Shown: positions 46,583 through 55,177 of the stretch, in pieces
Layout of the letters: the number at the start of each line of letters is the position of its first letter
Position numbering within the stretch: position 1 is the first letter of the stretch
Assembly (NCBI GenBank): GCA_025360785.1
Contig: JANYBN010000127.1
Coordinates: 1 to 64,000 of the forward strand
From: Geobacter sp.
GTDB lineage: Bacteria; Desulfobacterota; Desulfuromonadia; Geobacterales; Pseudopelobacteraceae
Reading direction: 5' to 3'
DNA length: 64,000 nt
Position numbers and translations under genes: made by a program
The notes under the pieces: generated by a model
Seen by the model: only the letters and a program-made list of their open reading frames with translations
Told to the model about the DNA's origin: nothing
The model's database searches: none

Positions 46583-47752
46583 ATGTCTACATCAATTAAG
46601 AAGAAAGTTTATTTCCCGAATTTAAACGGTGTCCGTTTTATGGCTGCTATGATGGTGATGGTTCATCATGTCGAGCAAATAAAAATTTATTGTGGGCATC
46701 CGTCAGTATTCTATACAAATAATTTTATCAAAAATATTGGAGGTCTGGGAGTCACCCTGTTTTTTGTTCTTAGCGGTTTTTTGATAACATATCTGCTGCT
46801 GGAAGAAAAAAAAGAATTTAAAACAATAAACCTTAAAGAGTTTTATATACGAAGAGTACTGAGAATATGGCCGCTCTATTATCTGATAATATTTCTGGCT
46901 TTTTATATAATTCCAACATTTTTTAGTTCCATAATAGTTTCAGATTTTGGCACAATATTACAATTTGATTATTATAAAAAACTCGCAATGTATATATTCT
47001 TTGTTCCAAATGTCGCCTTTATTACCGTGTATCCGGTTTTGTTTGTTTCTCAGGCTTGGTCTATTGGAGTTGAAGAACAGTTTTATGCGATATGGCCTCT
47101 GCTGGTAAAGCACTTTAGCAGGCCACTATATGCAATGATCTTTATTGTCATTTTTTATATGTTTTTCAATATTGTGTTGGCAACACTGGTACAAAAAACA
47201 GGAGGAAAGTCATCACAATTCGTTATGTACAGGAATTTTTTTATTGTAACAAGAATTGATTGCATGGCCGTTGGCGGGATGTTTGCCTTCCTTGCTTTAC
47301 ATAAAAACCGGTTCGTCACAATTATTCAGAATAAATTCATTCAGTTTTTTGTTTATGCAATTACAATCATTCTTATGAATATTGAATTAATACCAGAAGC
47401 ATTGGGGCATCTGCCGTATGCTATTCTGTTTGGCGTTATAATTTTCAATCTGGCACTAAACCAAGATACAATACTGACTTTAAGCAATTCTGCTTTTGAA
47501 TATGGCGGTAAGGTTTCTTACGGAATCTATATGTTTCATCCATTGGGAATAGTTCTCACTTTTTTTGCGTATCAAAAAATGAACGTACATCTCAATCTTG
47601 TCGTGAGTAATCTTGTATTTTATAGCGCATCTATAGTGTTAACTTTCGTATTATCTTCGCTATCGTACCAATTTTACGAAAAGTATTTCCTTCTAAAAAA
47701 AATCAAATTTTCCAGTATTATTAGCGGTGAAAATGCCCTGGAACGACAATAA
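46583..47752 (+). CDS. Acyltransferase-3 family integral membrane protein (OafA/YrhL-like)
   Basis: 389 aa from the second ATG (MSTSIKKKVYFPNLNGVRFMAA); the start 75 bases earlier gives an extension with no family match. About ten transmembrane helices; the first one opens with NLNGVRFMAAMMVMVHHVEQ, and TLFFVLSGFLITYLLLEEKK and FYIRRVLRIWPLYYL are acyltransferase-3 signatures. Family members O-acetylate sugars of surface glycans from a cytoplasmic acyl donor. Its base composition is far more AT-rich than all its neighbours and it lies in opposite orientation within a minus-strand glycan locus, so recent transfer is likely. Confidence 0.86.
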   Translation: MSTSIKKKVYFPNLNGVRFMAAMMVMVHHVEQIKIYCGHPSVFYTNNFIKNIGGLGVTLFFVLSGFLITYLLLEEKKEFKTINLKEFYIRRVLRIWPLYYLIIFLAFYIIPTFFSSIIVSDFGTILQFDYYKKLAMYIFFVPNVAFITVYPVLFVSQAWSIGVEEQFYAIWPLLVKHFSRPLYAMIFIVIFYMFFNIVLATLVQKTGGKSSQFVMYRNFFIVTRIDCMAVGGMFAFLALHKNRFVTIIQNKFIQFFVYAITIILMNIELIPEALGHLPYAILFGVIIFNLALNQDTILTLSNSAFEYGGKVSYGIYMFHPLGIVLTFFAYQKMNVHLNLVVSNLVFYSASIVLTFVLSSLSYQFYEKYFLLKKIKFSSIISGENALERQ

Positions 47753-47848
47753 ATGTTCTCAAAAAGTGTTGTTGACGTCTCGACAATTGATAGTCATGAA
47801 CAGTAAATATCATATTCTCCAAGCTGCGGCATCGGGCCGTACTCGTTA

Positions 47849-48652
47849 TCACAGTAAAATATTATGCCCACTTGTTACATCGTTACTCCAATAATGAAAC
47901 ATCGCGGCAGGATCCCTGAATTTGAAGCCAAGACGGACATAAAGGTTTAGAACCGGGATGTTATTAACCGAAATTCTCGTATGCGCCTGGGTGAGGTTTT
48001 CGGAAGCCATATTGGCCAATACGCTTAACCAGAAATAGTCACCAAGGCCACTCGCAGAATACTTGCGGGAAAACCCCGCTAAAATAAGATGTTGCCCTTT
48101 GCTGGCCATGAATCCGATCACATCATCATCGTAGAGTAGAAGTTGAAATAGTGTGTCCCCTTTCAGCAGATCCTCAACCCAATAGACAAAACGTTTATCC
48201 GCAAGATGTTCCGGACAGCGTGGATCAACATGAAACCTGTCTTTGACAAATGATTCTGCCGCGATGCGTTTTACAGATTCGCACGCGGCTTGATCATTTC
48301 GGTCCAAGTCTTTGAACCCTAACGTATCGAAATTGATACGCTTCGGAACAAAGGAACCAGGGTTCTCTTGGAAAATTCGCAGAACAGAATTTTTACTCAA
48401 AACCGTGTATGGATCGACAGTGGTTTCTACAAATGAAAATCCTGCGGCTTCAATGGCAGTAAGCGCCGAGAACTGTTCCGGAACGACACGGGCTTGTACA
48501 AAAAGTTTGTTCGATTGAGCTGTTTTTTCAGCCAGCACGCATGCAAGACGTCCCTTGTCAGCACTATCTATAAAATTCTGCGTCAGGTCATAACTGGGCA
48601 TGCCCAGATTTCGCGTTTCATATTCAAGATATGTCAGGCAGTTTTCAGCCAT
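47849..48652 (-). CDS. WecD-like GNAT acetyltransferase (dTDP-fucosamine type)
   Basis: 267 aa. The N-terminal 110 residues resemble the WecD lead domain (YETRNLGMPSYDL, VQARVVPEQFSALTAIEAAGFSFVE) and the rest is a GNAT fold with the acetyl-CoA region near GFSRKYSASGLGDYFWLSVL and the C-terminal RISVNNIPVLNLYVRLGFKF. WecD acetylates dTDP-4-amino-4,6-dideoxygalactose to dTDP-Fuc4NAc. Its ATG overlaps the end of the GtrB-like gene by eight bases, so the two are coupled. The match to WecD is by eye, and another N-acetyltransferase in sugar synthesis is possible. Confidence 0.75.
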   Translation of the reverse strand: MAENCLTYLEYETRNLGMPSYDLTQNFIDSADKGRLACVLAEKTAQSNKLFVQARVVPEQFSALTAIEAAGFSFVETTVDPYTVLSKNSVLRIFQENPGSFVPKRINFDTLGFKDLDRNDQAACESVKRIAAESFVKDRFHVDPRCPEHLADKRFVYWVEDLLKGDTLFQLLLYDDDVIGFMASKGQHLILAGFSRKYSASGLGDYFWLSVLANMASENLTQAHTRISVNNIPVLNLYVRLGFKFRDPAAMFHYWSNDVTSGHNILL

Positions 48653-49610
48653 TCTTCACCTCGCTGTGATATGAAGCGTTCTGCTGCACAACATAGGAGG
48701 GACGTTCCATCATACGGAAGTGCATTCTTGCAAGATATTCCCCAATGATACCGATAGCCAATAGCTGGGCACCGGAGAAAATCGAAATAATTGAAGCAAG
48801 AAACGGGAATCCAGGGGCACTTCCCCCCTCCAATAGATAACGAATAACAACGTATCCTAGTATTAAACATCCAAACAAAGCAAAAACAAAACCCATAACA
48901 CTGGCAACCTGGAGTGGCATGACACTGAAGCCGGTCATCATAGTCAGGGCATGGACAAGCAATTTTTTAAAGGTATAGTTCGAGTTGCCAACAGCGCGCG
49001 GATCATGTCTGACATAGACAAAGGCAAAACGGGTAGTCCCCCAGGTCAAGAGCACATCGATGCAGACGTAGGGACTCCGATAATCGGCAAAGGCGTCCCG
49101 AACCTGGCACCTGAAGGCCCTGAATGCGCTGGCCCTCCGCGCCGTATCAGCCCCCATCGCCCCTTTAAGCGCAGTCTTGGTTACATACGACGCAAGATCG
49201 CGCCAGATCCCATGTTGCTCCTCACGTGGTGTGCCATAGACGACATCGTACCCTTCCCGCAGCTTTTCAAGCAGGAGTTGTATTTCCTCGGGAGGGTGCT
49301 GAAGGTCATCATCCATAGTGATGATCAATTCTTTCCCCGCCGCCCTGATACCACAGAGCAGTGCATTGTGCTGGCCATAGTTGCGCATCATGTTAATGCC
49401 GGACAGCATATTAGGATACTTGCGGGCAAGGGAGCAAATGACCTCCCAGCTATCATCCGTGCTACCGTCGTTAACAAGGATTATTTCAAAGTCAACGGCA
49501 ATTGAAGAAAGCAGCGCCGTCAGCTGACAAAGCAGTTCCGGCAGTATGGAAGCGCTATTGTAGACAGGTATAACTACGGAAAGCGATGTCTCGGGTGTAC
49601 GTTGGAGCAT
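48645..49610 (-). CDS. GtrB/ArnC-like polyprenyl-phosphate glycosyltransferase (GT2 with two C-terminal helices)
   Basis: 321 aa from the second ATG (MLQRTPETSLSVVIPVYN), for which GGGAGGG is a good SD. GT2 catalytic domain with SVVIPVYN, EIILVNDGSTDDSW, ITMDDDLQHPPEEI (the metal-binding DxD region) and YGTPREEQ, then two transmembrane helices at the C-terminus (about 225-250 and 262-288). This plan puts a sugar from a nucleotide carrier onto undecaprenyl phosphate at the inner face of the inner membrane, as GtrB and ArnC do. First gene of the minus-strand group. Confidence 0.87.
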   Translation of the reverse strand: MLQRTPETSLSVVIPVYNSASILPELLCQLTALLSSIAVDFEIILVNDGSTDDSWEVICSLARKYPNMLSGINMMRNYGQHNALLCGIRAAGKELIITMDDDLQHPPEEIQLLLEKLREGYDVVYGTPREEQHGIWRDLASYVTKTALKGAMGADTARRASAFRAFRCQVRDAFADYRSPYVCIDVLLTWGTTRFAFVYVRHDPRAVGNSNYTFKKLLVHALTMMTGFSVMPLQVASVMGFVFALFGCLILGYVVIRYLLEGGSAPGFPFLASIISIFSGAQLLAIGIIGEYLARMHFRMMERPSYVVQQNASYHSEVKNG

Positions 49611-49815
49611 CTGTTTATTCCCTCCCATGGTGACAATGTGTTGCCGGGATCAAGCTTAAGCATTCAGCAACATGCTGCCAGGCGAGATCATACAGCAGAG
49701 TCGGTTCTTCCACAAGAGCACGACACATAGAAATTGCTTGAAAGCAAAACTGCCTTGCAGTGTTGCCGCCATATCATGTATTCTGACACGTTGAATCTTT
49801 CCGAAAGGATCACCA

Positions 49816-51195
49816 ATGCTTGAAGCACATCTGATCAATGAACTGACATCGATAGTCGGTCCGGACAATATTGCAACCTCCAGACAGGATATGATCTGCT
49901 ACGGCTATGACGCCACCCAGATGGAATTTCTGCCGGATGCGGTAGTTCATCCGGCCAATGCCCAAGAGGTTTCTGCCGTTCTGAAGCTGGCCAACAGCAA
50001 AGGTTTCCCGGTGTTTCCGCGCGGCGCCGGCAGTGGCTTCACCGGCGGTGCGCTTCCCAAAGGGGGGGGGGTCGTGGTGGTGACAACCCGCATGAACCGT
50101 ATCCTGCGCATCGATACCGAAAACCTGATCGCCGAGGTTGAGCCGGGCGTTGTGACCGAGCAGTTCCAGATAGCGGTTGAAAAACTTGGATTCTTTTATC
50201 CGCCCGATCCCGCCTCGCTCAAGTTTTCAACTCTGGGTGGAAATGTCGCCGAAAACGCCGGGGGGCCGCGCTGTGTGAAATACGGTGTCACCCGTGACTT
50301 CGTTATGGGGCTTGAGGTGGTGCTACCGACCGGCGAAATCATCCGCACCGGCGGGGAGACCTACAAGGCGGTGGTCGGCTACGACATGACGCGGCTGCTC
50401 TGCGGCAGTGAAGGCACTCTTGGGATCATTACCAAGATAATCTTCAAGATCCTCCCGTTTCCGGACGCCAAGAAAACCATGCTGACGATCTTTGATTCGA
50501 TCGACGGTGCAGCCAAGGCGGTCTCGACGATTATCGGCAACAAGATTATTCCGACCACGCTCGAATTTATGGACTACGCCACCCTGCAATGCGTAGAACG
50601 CCGCTTCAGCCTGGGGATTCCACCTGAAGGACGGGCAGTGCTGTTGATCGAGGTGGACGGCGACCGCGACCTGATCGAAAAGCAGGCGGCACAGATTCAT
50701 GAACTGATCAAACCGCTCGGGCTTGTGCAGTTCCGGGCGGCCAAAGATGCCGCCGAATCGGAAGAACTCTGGAGGGTGCGGCGGCTGGTTTCGCCGTCGC
50801 TCAGGGACATCAACCCGACCAAATACAATGAGGATGTCGTGGTGCCGCGCAGCAAAGTACCGGACATCATCCGCGCCATCGAGAAAATTCAGGCCAAGTA
50901 CGATATACCGATTGTCAACTTCGGCCATGCCGGAGACGGCAATATCCATGTCAATATTATGGTAGACAAGTCTGTTCCCGGCATGGATGAAAAAGCGCAT
51001 GAGGCGATCCGCGACGTTTTCCAGGCAGCGCTGGATCTGAACGGCACCATGTCAGGTGAGCATGGGGTCGGGCTTTCCAAGGCTCCTTATATAGAACTGG
51101 AACTTTCTCCCGATCAGATTGCCGCCATGAAGGCTATCAAAGCTGCTCTTGATCCAAAAAATATATTGAACCCAGGCAAAATGTTTCCCTGGTAG
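49816..51195 (+). CDS. GlcD-like FAD-linked oxidase (glycolate/lactate oxidase subunit)
   Basis: 459 aa. VAO/PCMH FAD-binding domain (PDAVVHPANAQEVSAVLKLAN, FPRGAGSGFTGGALPKGGGVVV, PDPASLKFSTLGGNVAENAGGPRCVKYGVT) and a C-terminal FAD-oxidase domain (NFGHAGDGNIHVNIM, TMSGEHGVGLSKAPY). It oxidises a 2-hydroxyacid such as glycolate or D-lactate. The Fe-S partner GlcF is usually adjacent; here the only GlcF-like gene in the window is at 6.1-7.4 kb. AAAGGATCACC precedes the ATG. Followed 10 bases later by a small membrane protein gene. Confidence 0.92.
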   Translation: MLEAHLINELTSIVGPDNIATSRQDMICYGYDATQMEFLPDAVVHPANAQEVSAVLKLANSKGFPVFPRGAGSGFTGGALPKGGGVVVVTTRMNRILRIDTENLIAEVEPGVVTEQFQIAVEKLGFFYPPDPASLKFSTLGGNVAENAGGPRCVKYGVTRDFVMGLEVVLPTGEIIRTGGETYKAVVGYDMTRLLCGSEGTLGIITKIIFKILPFPDAKKTMLTIFDSIDGAAKAVSTIIGNKIIPTTLEFMDYATLQCVERRFSLGIPPEGRAVLLIEVDGDRDLIEKQAAQIHELIKPLGLVQFRAAKDAAESEELWRVRRLVSPSLRDINPTKYNEDVVVPRSKVPDIIRAIEKIQAKYDIPIVNFGHAGDGNIHVNIMVDKSVPGMDEKAHEAIRDVFQAALDLNGTMSGEHGVGLSKAPYIELELSPDQIAAMKAIKAALDPKNILNPGKMFPW

Positions 51196-51205
51196 GAGAA
51201 ATCAG

Positions 51206-51511
51206 ATGGCACATGACACACAGAAAGAGATTCAAAAAGCTTCGCTGATAGGGCGCATTCTGTCGATGGAAGCATTTTTGCTGCTGATGGGGATTGCCTC
51301 ATTGACCTACGGTATTGCCAACGATATGACCATGAGCATCTTCTGGGGATGCGTTATCATTCCGGGGGTGTTTATCCTTCACCATATTCGCAAAACTGAC
51401 TGGACAAAACACTGGCAGGAGATGGAAGCCGAACATAAGGCGGGGGAAGCTCGTGACGCAGTGAAAAGGAACGCCGCTGAAGAGGCGAGGAAAACTGATG
51501 ACGATAAATAA
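51206..51511 (+). CDS. Small membrane protein with charged C-terminal tail
   Basis: 101 aa. Two hydrophobic helices (about 22-42 and 45-62) and a highly charged helical tail (about 65-101, TKHWQEMEAEHKAGEARDAVKRNAAEEARK). Begins 10 bases after the glcD-like gene and overlaps maf by 14 bases, so all three are translationally linked. No family recognised; position suggests a link with the oxidase, not proven. Confidence 0.7.
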   Translation: MAHDTQKEIQKASLIGRILSMEAFLLLMGIASLTYGIANDMTMSIFWGCVIIPGVFILHHIRKTDWTKHWQEMEAEHKAGEARDAVKRNAAEEARKTDDDK

Positions 51512-52085
51512 TAATGGCACGATAATTCTTGCGTCGGCATCACCTCGCCGCACCGAACTGATATCGCTGGCAGGCATCGAGTTCAGCGTGGTTCCGGCTG
51601 ACATCTGTGAAGATGTTCTACCGGGGGAAGCTCCCGTTGATCATGTCATGCGCCTGTCACGCGAAAAAGCGGATGCGGTTGCGGCGAAAATTGATGGCCG
51701 TTTTTTCATCGGAGCCGACACGATTGTGGTATTGGATGGCGAAATTCTCGGCAAACCGGTTGACGCCGCCGATGCGATGCGGATGCTGTCCGGACTGTCC
51801 GGCAGGGATCACGAAGTCATCACCGGTTTCACGGTTTTTGACAAGATCAGCGGTGTCCACATCAGCCGCAGCGTCTGCACGGAAGTTACATTCAAAAAGC
51901 TGGAAGAAAAAGAGATGGCGGCTTATGTCGCCACCGGCTGCCCGATGGACAAGGCCGGGGCTTACGCGATCCAGGGGGGTGCAGTGCATTTTGTCCGTTC
52001 GATCAACGGTTCATACACCAACGTGATCGGCCTGCCGATGACGGAGCTGTATGAAGTGCTGCAGACCATGCAGGCTGTGAAGTAA
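51498..52085 (+). CDS. Maf-family nucleotide pyrophosphatase
   Basis: 195 aa. Maf/YhdE/YceF fold: ILASASPRRTELISLAGIEFSVVPAD with the SPRR motif, SREKADAV, GADTIVVLDGEILGKPVDAADA and the late YAIQGGAVHFVRSINGSYTNVIGLP. These enzymes hydrolyse non-canonical or modified NTPs (dTTP/UTP or m7GTP) to the monophosphate. It overlaps the preceding gene by 14 bases and precedes YggS by four bases. Confidence 0.93.
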   Translation: MTINNNGTIILASASPRRTELISLAGIEFSVVPADICEDVLPGEAPVDHVMRLSREKADAVAAKIDGRFFIGADTIVVLDGEILGKPVDAADAMRMLSGLSGRDHEVITGFTVFDKISGVHISRSVCTEVTFKKLEEKEMAAYVATGCPMDKAGAYAIQGGAVHFVRSINGSYTNVIGLPMTELYEVLQTMQAVK

Positions 52086-52089
52086 AGCC

Positions 52090-52773
52090 ATGACCATTGC
52101 CAGCAATCTTGCCCGGATCAACGAACGCATCCGTGTCGCAGCCGAAAAAGCCGGTCGCGATCCGGCATCGGTCCGCCTGGTTGCAGTATCAAAGACCCGC
52201 CCGGCGGCTGATATTGTTGCGGCCTACAATGCCGGGCAAACGGTTTTCGGCGAGAATTATATCCAGGAACTGGTGCCGAAGCTGGCTGAAGTAAAGGAAG
52301 CCGTTCAGTGGCACGTTATCGGCCACCTGCAGAGTAACAAGGTGAAATACATCGCGGGACAGGTGGCGATGATCCATTCGGTTGACCGCATTTCACTGGC
52401 ACAGGAGATCGACCGGCTGTGGGGTAAACTCGGCAAAAGCTGCGATGTGCTGATCCAGGTGAACGTCTCCGGCGAAACCACAAAGTCGGGAACGACTGAG
52501 ACGGGGGCGATTCAACTGGTGCGGGAATGCGCCCTGCTGCCGAACCTCAGGGTGAAGGGGTTGATGACAATGCCCCCCTTTTTCGATGATCCCGAGGCGG
52601 CGCGGCCCTATTTTGCCGAACTCCGAAGACTGGCGGAAGTAATTGCCGCACAGCAGATTGCGGGCGTTGACATGGCGGAGCTTTCCATGGGTATGTCAGG
52701 CGATTTTGAAGCGGCTGTTCAGGAAGGCGCCACCCTGGTGCGGGTCGGCACCGCTATTTTTGGGGAACGGTGA
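52090..52773 (+). CDS. YggS/PLPBP pyridoxal phosphate homeostasis protein
   Basis: 227 aa. Alanine racemase N-domain-like barrel without racemase activity: VRLVAVSKTRPAADIVAAYNAG with the PLP lysine, FGENYIQELVPK, WHVIGHLQSNKVKYI, MIHSVDR, IQVNVSGETTKSG and the end SMGMSGDFEAAVQEGATLVRVGTAIFG. Contributes to vitamin B6 balance. In the same run as maf. Confidence 0.95.
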   Translation: MTIASNLARINERIRVAAEKAGRDPASVRLVAVSKTRPAADIVAAYNAGQTVFGENYIQELVPKLAEVKEAVQWHVIGHLQSNKVKYIAGQVAMIHSVDRISLAQEIDRLWGKLGKSCDVLIQVNVSGETTKSGTTETGAIQLVRECALLPNLRVKGLMTMPPFFDDPEAARPYFAELRRLAEVIAAQQIAGVDMAELSMGMSGDFEAAVQEGATLVRVGTAIFGER

Positions 52774-52847
52774 CGGCAATTATAAACCCTTTTTATCAAC
52801 GTAAATCCTCTAACACCATAATATCGTGTAACCGTTTGATCATCCAG

Positions 52848-54014
52848 TCAACTCTCCCTAAGCGCGTCCACAATGCTCATCCGTCCGGCCCGTAGCGCCG
52901 GTATCAGCCCTCCTGCTAACCCCATAAACAACGAAAAACTGAGCGATTCAAGCACGGTGGTGACGGTGAGCCGGAAGGAAAAGGCCAGTTCGGAAAAGGT
53001 CTGCCAGTTCATGGTGGAAATCGTGATCAACTGCATGAATGAGGCGCAGAACACCCCGGCAATTCCGCCGATCAGACCCAGCAGCAGCGCCTCGGCGAGA
53101 AAGGCTGCCAGGATGCTGGAACGCTGAAAGCCGAGCGCCCGGAGGGTGCCGATCTCGCCGACCCGGTTGGCGACCGAGGCGTACATGGTAATCATCGCGC
53201 CGATGATGGCGCCGAGCGAGAAGATTACCGTCAGCGTCAGGCCAAGGATGTTGAGGAATTTGGCCATCGCCTCGGACTGGTCCAGATAATAGCGCGGTTC
53301 GCGCTTGGCCTCCAGCGTCAGGCGCGGGTCGTTTTCGATGCGCTCTTTCAGCTTATCGAAACGGTCCGTATCCGCCAGCCGGAAGAGGATCGAGGAGTAG
53401 ACCGGCCGGCGGAAAGCCTGCATCAGCTGGTCAACATCCCCCCATATCTCAGAGTTAAAGCCGGTGGTCCCGGCGTCAAACAGCCCCACGACAGTCCAGT
53501 CGCGCATGCCGAAGCGGAGATGTTCCCCGATACCGGCCCCCTGAAAGCGACGGGCGATACTGGCCCCGGCCATGATCTCTGACGAACCGGGGCGCGGCAT
53601 CCTCCCTTCGATCAGCCGGACCTGAGGCCTCAAAGTGAGAGAGACAGCGCCGGTGCCTCGAATAACAACATTGGCCGGATGGTTGCTGCCACGTTTGGGG
53701 AGACTGATCAGTACCACCAGCTCCTTGACCAGCAGCCGCATGCCGTCGGTGCCGGTGGCGATTTCCGGCTGACTCTCGACGAGGTTGGCCTGTGGCCGCT
53801 CCACACCGCTCTGCACCTCGGACTGGGAGCCTTTGCGAATCACGACCACATTATCTGGCGAACCGGTCTCCACCAGGGTCTTCTGCAGGCCATCGGTCAG
53901 CATCAGGGTGGCGGCGAAGACGAACACCACCATCGCCATGCCGAAAGCGGTCAACACGGTAGTCATCCGCCTGGTCAACAGGTTGCGCAGACTGTATGAA
54001 AGTGGAATCTTAAT
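52848..54014 (-). CDS. MacB/FtsX-type ABC transporter permease (second permease)
   Basis: About 388 aa if it starts right after the upstream stop. Four transmembrane helices: one near the N-terminus (about 17-38, TVLTAFGMAMVVFVFAATLML) and three at the C-terminus, with a large periplasmic MacB-PCD domain between. The start is odd. The family N-terminus KIPLSYSLRNLL is preceded by ATT codons, not ATG/GTG/TTG (ATT AAG ATT CCA); the first standard starts are TTG (53978) and ATG (53966), which cut off part of the conserved N-terminus. The track's longer version uses sequence from inside the previous gene in another frame. It follows the other permease by four bases. Confidence 0.82.
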   Translation of the reverse strand: MKIPLSYSLRNLLTRRMTTVLTAFGMAMVVFVFAATLMLTDGLQKTLVETGSPDNVVVIRKGSQSEVQSGVERPQANLVESQPEIATGTDGMRLLVKELVVLISLPKRGSNHPANVVIRGTGAVSLTLRPQVRLIEGRMPRPGSSEIMAGASIARRFQGAGIGEHLRFGMRDWTVVGLFDAGTTGFNSEIWGDVDQLMQAFRRPVYSSILFRLADTDRFDKLKERIENDPRLTLEAKREPRYYLDQSEAMAKFLNILGLTLTVIFSLGAIIGAMITMYASVANRVGEIGTLRALGFQRSSILAAFLAEALLLGLIGGIAGVFCASFMQLITISTMNWQTFSELAFSFRLTVTTVLESLSFSLFMGLAGGLIPALRAGRMSIVDALRES

Positions 54015-54018
54015 AATT

Positions 54019-55176
54019 CTAGCCGATCCGCCGCAGTCCGTCGGCGATCCTGATCGTTGAGGCGCGCCAGGTGGGAAAAATTGACGCGGTGACGCCGACG
54101 ATGGCGGCGGCGGCCAGCTGCAGCAGCGTGGTGGCGGTGGTGACATGAAATACCGGAAAGAACTGTGACAACTCCTTTTCAATCACACTGGCCACCGGAA
54201 ATGTGCCCATAACACCGGCGACCCCGCCAAGGATGGCGATAAACAACGACTCTCCGAACACAGCGCCGGCAATATGATGCCAGCGAAAGCCCAGCGTTTT
54301 CAGGGTGGCATACTCGGCAATGCGCTCCCGGGCTGTCATGGCCATGGTATTAGCGGCCACCACCATGATGATGACAATGACGACATATGAGACGATCTTT
54401 ATGGCGATCATGATCGCCTCGGTCATGGCCACGAAACTGAGCTGGAAGGCTTTCTCCGTCTCGCTCATGGTTTCGGCCAGCGAGTTTTTGAATCTGGTGT
54501 CAATCGCCTGAGCCACCTCGGCGGCCTGCTCCGGGTTGGATACGCCGACCACGAAGATGCCGACCTGATCGGCGCGGCGCGGGATGGTGCGACGCAGGGT
54601 TTCATTCAGATAGTCCCAGTTGAAGAAAAATTGGGTTTCATCCGTGCTCCGCTGGGCGCCGCGATAGATGCCCCGGATGACGAACTCCCACTGTCCCGGA
54701 AAGATGGTGCCTTTCAAGACGACCCGGTCACCCAGTTTCCAGCCATATTTGGCCGCCAGTTTCCGGCCGACCACCGCCCCCTGCCGGTCAAGCACAAACC
54801 CCTTCTGTTCCTCCGGAGTAAGCAGAAATTCAGGATAGAGGTCGAGATACGCCCTAGGTTCCACGGCGAAATTGGGAAAGAAGTTCTTCTCCGTTACATA
54901 GATGCCGCCAAACCAGTTCATAGCCCCGACTCTGGTGACTCCCGGAATCTGGCGAATGCGCTCCTTGTAGGAAATCGGCAGGGAGAAAACCAGCGAGATG
55001 GCATTGCGGGTGACGAGGCGGGTTGACGAGGAGGACTCGACCCCCAGATACCAGAGGCCGACCAGGGTGCGCAGCAGCCCGAAGGCGAGGATGGCAATGG
55101 CCACGCCGGTGACAGTCAGCAGGGATCTGAGCTTGTGGCGGAAGGCGTTACGGAGGATGTATTTCACCATGAACAT
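54019..55176 (-). CDS. MacB/FtsX-type ABC transporter permease (first permease)
   Basis: 385 aa. Same plan as its neighbour: N-terminal helix (about 16-38), periplasmic MacB-PCD domain and three C-terminal helices (about 260-282, 305-330, 350-372). ILRNAFRHKLRSLLTVTGVAIAILAF is the typical FtsX/MacB start. A second in-frame ATG two codons in (MVKYILRN) is equally plausible. Together with the ATPase and MFP genes it makes an export system with two distinct permeases and no RND pump, so a MacAB- or LolCDE-like mechano-transmission exporter is likely. Substrate unknown. Confidence 0.88.
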   Translation of the reverse strand: MFMVKYILRNAFRHKLRSLLTVTGVAIAILAFGLLRTLVGLWYLGVESSSSTRLVTRNAISLVFSLPISYKERIRQIPGVTRVGAMNWFGGIYVTEKNFFPNFAVEPRAYLDLYPEFLLTPEEQKGFVLDRQGAVVGRKLAAKYGWKLGDRVVLKGTIFPGQWEFVIRGIYRGAQRSTDETQFFFNWDYLNETLRRTIPRRADQVGIFVVGVSNPEQAAEVAQAIDTRFKNSLAETMSETEKAFQLSFVAMTEAIMIAIKIVSYVVIVIIMVVAANTMAMTARERIAEYATLKTLGFRWHHIAGAVFGESLFIAILGGVAGVMGTFPVASVIEKELSQFFPVFHVTTATTLLQLAAAAIVGVTASIFPTWRASTIRIADGLRRIG

Positions 55177-55177
55177 G

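Noticed and set aside
50323-51000. 225-aa minus-strand ORF inside the glcD-like gene
   Set aside because: Antisense shadow with Arg/Asp/His-rich composition typical of reverse reading of GC-rich codons.
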